Assembly (NCBI GenBank): GCA_035471925.1
Contig: DATIPO010000065.1
Span: 12,088-76,087, forward strand
Reading direction: 5' to 3'
DNA: 64,000 bases
From: JANQFM01 sp035471925
GTDB lineage: Bacteria; Acidobacteriota; UBA6911; RPQK01; DATIPO01
Below are positions 59,547-64,000 of this stretch, piece by piece (within the stretch, counting starts at the first letter, position 1; each line of letters opens with the position of its first letter). The notes beneath the pieces were generated by a model. The model did no database searches, was not told where the DNA came from, and saw only the letters and a program-made list of their open reading frames with translations. The position numbers and the translations under genes were made by a program.

Positions 59547-60698
59547 ATGAACAGAATGGTCCTATTAGCATTCATATTGACTCTGGGCGCGGGGGCCGTT
59601 CTCTCCGGCCTGCAGGTTGAACCCTTCTCGCCCTGGGCCGACGCCCAGGGCAATATCCGCCTTCCTGAGGAATTTCGGACCACCTGGTCACATTTGGGTG
59701 ACTGGGTGGTCCCCGAGGAGGGCGGACTGTCCTTCCACGAAGTCTATGCCTCACCCGAGACGGTGGACTACTACAAGCGGCACCGGCAGTTCCCGGACGG
59801 TGCCGTCCTGGTCAAGGAGGTTCGCAGCAGCAGCTCGGCCCAGATGACCACCGGGCGGGCCTCCTGGGCGTCCGACAACCAGATCTGGTTTGTGATGATC
59901 AAGGACGCCCACAACCGCTTCCCCGACAATCCGCTGTGGGGGGACGGATGGGGCTGGGCCCTGTTCGCGGCCGAGGATCCTCAGGTCAACGTGACCAAAG
60001 ACTACCGCCAGGAGTGCCTCCCTTGCCACTTGCCCGCCAAAGAGCATGACTGGGTTTACGTGGAGGGCTATCCAACCCTCAAGCCCGCCCCTGCGGCTGC
60101 AGGCATGAACGCGTCTCACGCGGGCGGCATGGGTTCCGGGGCGATGAGTACCTCCCATGCGGGCTCTGCCGGCGGGACCGGGGCGATGAGTGTCCCCCAG
60201 GAGGGAGAGGCGAACGAGTCGGATATGAGCGCTTCCCACGCGGGCGATCATGGGGCCGGGCCGCCAAGTGTCTCCCAGGAGCGAGAAGCCGGTGCGCCGG
60301 ATATGAGCGTTGGCCAGCCGGGTCCTGCCGAAGCGGCTGGGTCGATAAGTGCGTCTCAGGAGGGCAACTCTGACGCTCCGGGGCCAAGGAACAGGCTGCC
60401 TTCCAATGCGGGTCCCCGCAAGGAGTCCGCTGCCAGCGACGACGTGCCCGAGAACAGCGTCAGGATGAACATGTTGGCCTATAGTCCCCAGACCTTGACG
60501 GTGAAGGTCGGGACCACAGTGACCTGGATCAACGAGGATCCTTTCCCCCACACGGCCACGGCCGACGACGGCAGTTTCGACACGGGGACCATCGCGTCCA
60601 AACAGAGAGCTTCCGTCACATTCAACGACCCCGGAACCTTCCCTTACACCTGCACCCCGCACCCCTTCATGAAGGGAACCATCAAGGTCGTCGAATAA
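59547..60698 (+). CDS. Cytochrome P460-cupredoxin fusion
   Basis: A 383-residue exported protein. Residues 30-180 are a P460 domain (Lys90 in DGAVLVKEV; heme motif CLPCH at 157-161) like its neighbour. Residues about 185-280 are seven degenerate 13-14-residue repeats (consensus (M)S.S.(H)AG or SQEG). The C-terminal 95 residues are an amicyanin/plastocyanin-like cupredoxin: PFPHTAT and CTPHPFMKG supply the type-1 copper His, Cys, His and Met. GTG at 59544 is the alternative start; AAGGAG lies upstream. It lies 43 nt after the first P460 gene and likely transfers electrons from heme to copper. Confidence 0.92.
   Translation: MNRMVLLAFILTLGAGAVLSGLQVEPFSPWADAQGNIRLPEEFRTTWSHLGDWVVPEEGGLSFHEVYASPETVDYYKRHRQFPDGAVLVKEVRSSSSAQMTTGRASWASDNQIWFVMIKDAHNRFPDNPLWGDGWGWALFAAEDPQVNVTKDYRQECLPCHLPAKEHDWVYVEGYPTLKPAPAAAGMNASHAGGMGSGAMSTSHAGSAGGTGAMSVPQEGEANESDMSASHAGDHGAGPPSVSQEREAGAPDMSVGQPGPAEAAGSISASQEGNSDAPGPRNRLPSNAGPRKESAASDDVPENSVRMNMLAYSPQTLTVKVGTTVTWINEDPFPHTATADDGSFDTGTIASKQRASVTFNDPGTFPYTCTPHPFMKGTIKVVE
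60105..60383 (+). repeat. Tandem repeat encoding the P460-cupredoxin linker
   Basis: Seven in-frame units starting at 60105, 60144, 60186, 60225, 60264, 60303 and 60345, with periods of 39 or 42 bp. They encode Ser/Ala/Gly/Glu-rich linker units. The repeat preserves frame throughout. Confidence 0.85.
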
Positions 60699-60705
60699 CC
60701 GGCGA

Positions 60706-61163
60706 GCAGGCGGACACATCAGGGCCCGTCAGATCCTCGCCGCGGGCAACGAGGATGCCAGCCCAGCAGGCGGACACATCAATACCCATCAAGGACTCGT
60801 GTAGGCAACCAGCACGCCAGCCCAGCCGACGCGCGCACCGGTGTCAAGTCAAGTCCGGGTTCGCTGCAGGCGGGCAGTGTGCCAGCAATAGGGCGCATCA
60901 GTGCCAAGTCAAGTCCGGGCTCGCTGCAGGCGGGCAGTGTGCCAGCAATAGGGCGCATCAGTGCCAAGTCAAGTCCGGGCTCGCTGCAGGGCGGGCAGTG
61001 CGCCAGCAGAAGGGCGCATCAGTGCCAAGTCAAGTCCGGGCTCGCTGTAGGTGAGCCATATGCCAGCCCAGGGTCAGCCGCCGTCGAGCGCAGCGAGACT
61101 AAGGCGCCACCCTGGGTTCGAGCGGCGACATGCCCTAACGCTGTAAGCGTGCAATAGCGTCAT
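60706..61163 (+). repeat. Dispersed repeat, copy 3, with exact 60-bp tandem units
   Basis: A tandem array of 60-bp units: diverged units at 60721-60780 and 60781-60840, then near-identical units at 60841-60900, 60901-60960 and 60961-61021 (61 bp), and a partial one to about 61055. The unit contains CAAGTCAAGTCCGGGCTCGC. A head module follows, with CCCAGGGT (61067-61074) and ACCCTGGG (61109-61116), and a terminal palindrome AACGCTGTAAGCGT ending in GCAATAGCGT (61163). It lies between two convergent genes in the same orientation as copy 1. Spacer lengths and sequence do not fit a CRISPR. The gap 60699-61195 holds no gene. Confidence 0.85.
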
Positions 61164-61195
61164 CCAGTGAGCGAAAACTGTTTCGCTTGCTCGCT

Positions 61196-62734
61196 TTATC
61201 CAAACAGCGTCGTGGCGATGTTGATGATGAGCAGCAGCGAGAAGCTGCCGTAGAACAGCGTGGCTATGGCCAGCGCTACCGTGCGCCAGGTCGGCAACTG
61301 GAACGGATTGTCGGTCTCAAAGCGCTTGTCGGCGGCGGCTACCTCACGGGCCAGTCGCCGCACCAGCAGCAGAGCCAGGCCGGAATACAGGAACATGACG
61401 ATTCCGGACAGAGAGCCGGCGATCCTCAGGAGGGTCGGCGCGTCCGTCATGTCGGCGACGAACAGGACCCCGATGGCGAAGAAGATCATCACCCACAGGA
61501 CGCAGAAATACAGAGCGCTCTCGCTGGCGTAGCGGTGGGAGGAGTTTCGCACTGGGAGGCAGTTGGTCTTGATGATGTCCGCCGAAACCCGGGCCACGTG
61601 GTCCAGCACGCCGACCTCGCTGGTGAAGAAGATGGCAGCCACCACCAGATAAAAAAGCGTCTGCATGACGCCGGTAAGGCTTTGCCCCAGGACCGCCCCT
61701 TCCGTCCTGAGCATTTCCATCCCGATCTCCAGATCGCTGCCGTAGAGCAGGGCATGGGAGATCAGCATCAAGAGGATGAGGCCCGCGGCTCCCGTCAGCC
61801 AGAAGCTCAGGAACTGCTCGCGCCTGGCCAGTCTCCACCACGACTTCCATCGGCTGAGGTTTTCATCGCTGGGTTCGAAGAAATAACCCTCGGAGACGAC
61901 CGCCACCTTCTCTCCGGTCAGGGGACTCTTCACTTTGGGCACCAGCTTCGACATTCCGAAGCCCTTGTCGCGGATCCAGTGGCTGGTGGCCAGATTGACC
62001 GAACCGCCGGCGCCGCAGAAGGCCAAAGCCGCCAGCAAGGTGGCGATGTCGAGGCCTTCTGGAATCGCGGTGGGAAAGCTGCTCAGGCCCTCGGCAAAGG
62101 CTCCCAACGTAGGTCCTCTCACCACCAGCAGCGCTACCAGGGCGACCGACACGATGACGAACACGGTGAGGAGCATCTGGATGCGTTCCACGGTCTTGTA
62201 GACCACTCGGGTTCCGGTGAGGGCGATCCCGATCAAGATCAGCGAGGCTGCGGCCATCACATCGACCCGGCCGCCGAAGAGCCAGGACAAGGCGGTCGCT
62301 CCACCGGTACTCCAACCGGGCCACAGCCAGGGCAGGGTCGAGCAGACCAGGAAGACCCAGGCCAGCGGCGCCCACAGGCGGGCGAATCCGGTGATGATGG
62401 TTTCTCCGGTGGCGATGGTGTAGCGCGCGAATTCGGTGTTGAGGACGTACTGCAGGCTGAGGGCGATCATGGCCGGCCATATCAGCAGGAAGCCGTGCTG
62501 CATGGTGATTCCGGGCCAGAAATAGATCTCGCCCGAACCCAGCGAAGTGGCCACCATGATGATTCCCGGCCCTACCAGCCTCCAAAAACGCGGCGGCTTG
62601 GACAAAGGTGCCGTCCGGCAAGCAGGCAGGCGTCCCTGTGAAAGGAGCGGCACGCTCACCTCTCGGTCCCCTTCGGACGTGGACTTGGTTTGGGGCGCTC
62701 CCTTGCCGCTCTTGTTCTCCAGGGGACCGTTCAT
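61196..62734 (-). CDS. Nramp-related membrane transporter
   Basis: A 512-residue protein with about eleven TM helices and a hydrophilic N-terminus. TM1 reads GPGIIMVATSLGSGEIYFWP; the metal-binding DPGN of true Nramp transporters is replaced by GSGE, and the TM6 MPH motif is also absent (FCGAGGSVNLATSHW). So it belongs to the Nramp-related branch, with a substrate other than manganese or iron probably. ATG at 62734 has CAGGAG six bases ahead. I see no manganese riboswitch in its leader. It is convergent with repeat copy 3. Confidence 0.85.
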   Translation of the reverse strand: MNGPLENKSGKGAPQTKSTSEGDREVSVPLLSQGRLPACRTAPLSKPPRFWRLVGPGIIMVATSLGSGEIYFWPGITMQHGFLLIWPAMIALSLQYVLNTEFARYTIATGETIITGFARLWAPLAWVFLVCSTLPWLWPGWSTGGATALSWLFGGRVDVMAAASLILIGIALTGTRVVYKTVERIQMLLTVFVIVSVALVALLVVRGPTLGAFAEGLSSFPTAIPEGLDIATLLAALAFCGAGGSVNLATSHWIRDKGFGMSKLVPKVKSPLTGEKVAVVSEGYFFEPSDENLSRWKSWWRLARREQFLSFWLTGAAGLILLMLISHALLYGSDLEIGMEMLRTEGAVLGQSLTGVMQTLFYLVVAAIFFTSEVGVLDHVARVSADIIKTNCLPVRNSSHRYASESALYFCVLWVMIFFAIGVLFVADMTDAPTLLRIAGSLSGIVMFLYSGLALLLVRRLAREVAAADKRFETDNPFQLPTWRTVALAIATLFYGSFSLLLIINIATTLFG

Positions 62735-63104
62735 CGTCACTCTCCTGATTCGCTGCTTGCCAAGGTCATCGCCGGCCACCCTTCGGGGTTTTAAAGGAAA
62801 TCTGATGTCGAGTTTCCCCCGCTTCCAGAGGCAGTGCCCCAGCCCCTTCGGACACAGGATCCAACCGCACAAGACCCCTCAATATATAGGTTTGACGCCA
62901 TAAACGTAAGTGCTTTTAATGGTGTCGGAGGCGGCAGCCGCAGGCACTCCCGCTGAGTCTCGGCAAGTAGCCTGCCAATCCTAGGGAGCGCCAGGCTTGT
63001 CAGTCGGCGTCTGCCCATCCGGCATTGCATCGAATTCGTATTGGCTTCGAGGGCTCTTAGGCATTCGCATTCCTTGTGCGGCGACGCGTGTTAAGCTCCC
63101 AGGG
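62735..63104. other. Divergent intergenic region
   Basis: 370 bases between two divergent genes. A GGCA/TGCC hairpin (about 62964-62978) and an AT-rich stretch at 62880-62900 are visible. It matches no riboswitch I can recognise and holds no supported gene. Confidence 0.4.
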
Positions 63105-64000
63105 ATGAACCTTTCGGCGGCGCGGCGACTGGACCGGTGGATCGGGATTCCGGCCTGTGCCCTGCTCTCACTTGTTCATTGGCTGACCCGCCTCGCATCA
63201 CGGCGGCCGCCCCACGATCCCGGCTCGTTCCTTCTCATTCAGATCTCGGAAATGGGAAGCGTGCTGCTCGCTTATCCCATGCTTTTGGAGATCCGGCGAC
63301 GGCATGCCGGGGCCCGCATTTCGTTTCTGATCTTTGCCAAGAACCGGGACAGCCTGAAGTTGCTGGGACGGGCTGGTCCCGATCACATCATCGAGTTGGA
63401 CGACCGAGGTATTGTCGGCTTTCTGCGCAGCGCCGTGGCCGCCATCCTGCGTCTCCGCAAGATCGGCATCGACACCGCACTCGACCTGGAATTGTTCTCG
63501 CGCTCCAGCGCCATCCTGGCCGCCCTGAGCGGTGCTCGGCATCGAGCCGGTTTTCACCGCCACAGCATGGAGGGACTCTACAGGGGAAGCTTCTGGACTC
63601 ATCCGGTGCTCTACAATCCCTACCAGCACATGAGCGGGAACTTCGCCAACCTTCTCGATGCACTTCAGGGCGCCACGGGAAGGCCGCTGGTGAAGGAGTG
63701 CCGGCAAACCAAGGTCAACTTGCCGTCTCCGCCCCGAGACGAGGCCCGGCGGATCCGGATGGCAGAGGTTCTCGCCCAATCATGCCGGCGCATGCGTCCC
63801 GAGTCGAGGATCGTCCTGCTCAACCCCAGCGGCGGCGCACTCCCGATCCGCGCCTGGCCGCTGGAAAACTACGTCGAATTGTCACGGCGGCTGCTGGGGC
63901 GCGAGGAGGTCCTGGTGGGAGTGGTCGGGCTTGAAGAGGACGGTTGTTTCTATTCCCGCATCGCGGCGGAAGTCGATTCGCCCCGCTTGTTCGATCTCAC
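63105..64000 (+). CDS. GT9-type glycosyltransferase, cut by the window end
   Basis: An open frame of 298 codons from ATG 63105 to the window edge without a stop. After a hydrophobic N-terminus, the product reads SFLLIQISEMGSVLLAYPML, the nucleotide-binding first strand of ADP-heptose:LPS heptosyltransferase (GT9) proteins, and further on ESRIVLLNPSGG, the start of the second GT9 lobe. It should end in a C-terminal sugar-nucleotide half beyond the window. It likely acts in outer-membrane glycan or O-antigen synthesis. A wrong frame within it (63137-63934) is not real. Confidence 0.85.
   Translation, partial: MNLSAARRLDRWIGIPACALLSLVHWLTRLASRRPPHDPGSFLLIQISEMGSVLLAYPMLLEIRRRHAGARISFLIFAKNRDSLKLLGRAGPDHIIELDDRGIVGFLRSAVAAILRLRKIGIDTALDLELFSRSSAILAALSGARHRAGFHRHSMEGLYRGSFWTHPVLYNPYQHMSGNFANLLDALQGATGRPLVKECRQTKVNLPSPPRDEARRIRMAEVLAQSCRRMRPESRIVLLNPSGGALPIRAWPLENYVELSRRLLGREEVLVGVVGLEEDGCFYSRIAAEVDSPRLFDL

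Noticed and set aside
60706..61055. 60-bp tandem units considered as a CRISPR array
   Set aside because: Units are directly adjacent with no variable spacers, and no cas gene is present; they are a plain tandem repeat.
61187..62641. 484-codon plus-strand frame antisense to the Nramp-like gene
   Set aside because: The His/Gln/Asp-rich product has no membrane or domain signature and results from the high GC content.
62735..63104. Possible manganese or other riboswitch in the leader of the Nramp-like gene
   Set aside because: The sequence does not contain the conserved core of any riboswitch I know, only one small hairpin.

Overview
The window looks like a piece of an Acidobacteriota chromosome, high in GC and gene-dense. 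The main evidence is three very large FtsX/MacB-type permeases of the ADOP kind (acidobacterial duplicated orphan permease) at 24765-27566, 29478-32180 and 51239-54082. Two of them follow a PadR regulator with overlapping stop and start codons. Many exported TPR proteins, a TolB-propeller amidohydrolase and HYR/Ig-type surface proteins fit the same phylum. I see no rRNA, insertion sequence, prophage or CRISPR array. The phylum call is inference from gene content.

Layout. 1-633 is a dispersed repeat. 634-7747 is a minus-strand block: an exported TPR protein, two Hsp20 chaperones with near-identical promoters, adenosine deaminase, a GntR-type regulator, seryl-tRNA synthetase and GalU. 7949-13733 is a plus-strand nucleoside salvage locus: rpsU, then pyrimidine nucleoside phosphorylase, a concentrative nucleoside transporter, purine nucleoside phosphorylase, cytidine deaminase and an apparently lipid-anchored nucleoside deaminase. 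13760-24280 holds a phospholipid methyltransferase, an SRAP protein, TPR proteins, a PcrA/UvrD helicase and an 1118-residue TolB-amidohydrolase. 24415-32520 has two PadR-ADOP pairs around a phosphopantetheinyl transferase and a coiled-coil protein.

32610-34628 is the most unusual stretch. A promoter is followed by a 44-codon ORF with mutually exclusive hairpins and a strong terminator. Then come a glutamine-type tRNA whose acceptor stem cannot form, about 450 bases of hairpin-rich leader, and a slipin gene. Slipins of this build are known from bacterial RNA-repair operons, but no RtcB, RtcA, RtcR or Ro60/TROVE gene lies in the window. Cytochrome bd oxidase (cydAB) and a two-gene nucleotidyltransferase module follow.

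37948-54082 carries accessory and envelope genes: a four-repeat lipoprotein, an orphan GspG-like domain, a YkvI-like transporter, a HEXXH-HhH membrane protein, a HYR/Ig surface protein, a PQQ-type propeller, a CHAT-TPR protein with a partner, and an ADOP with an N-terminal Cro/CI-type HTH. 54104-60698 looks like one signalling and redox unit: PAS/GAF histidine kinase, NarL-type regulator, ECF sigma factor and Crp/Fnr regulator, divergent from two P460-type cytochromes, one of which ends in a cupredoxin. Shared TGTAGGA-type boxes may tie it together. A third repeat copy, an Nramp-like transporter without the metal motif, and a GT9-type glycosyltransferase cut by the window end close the region.
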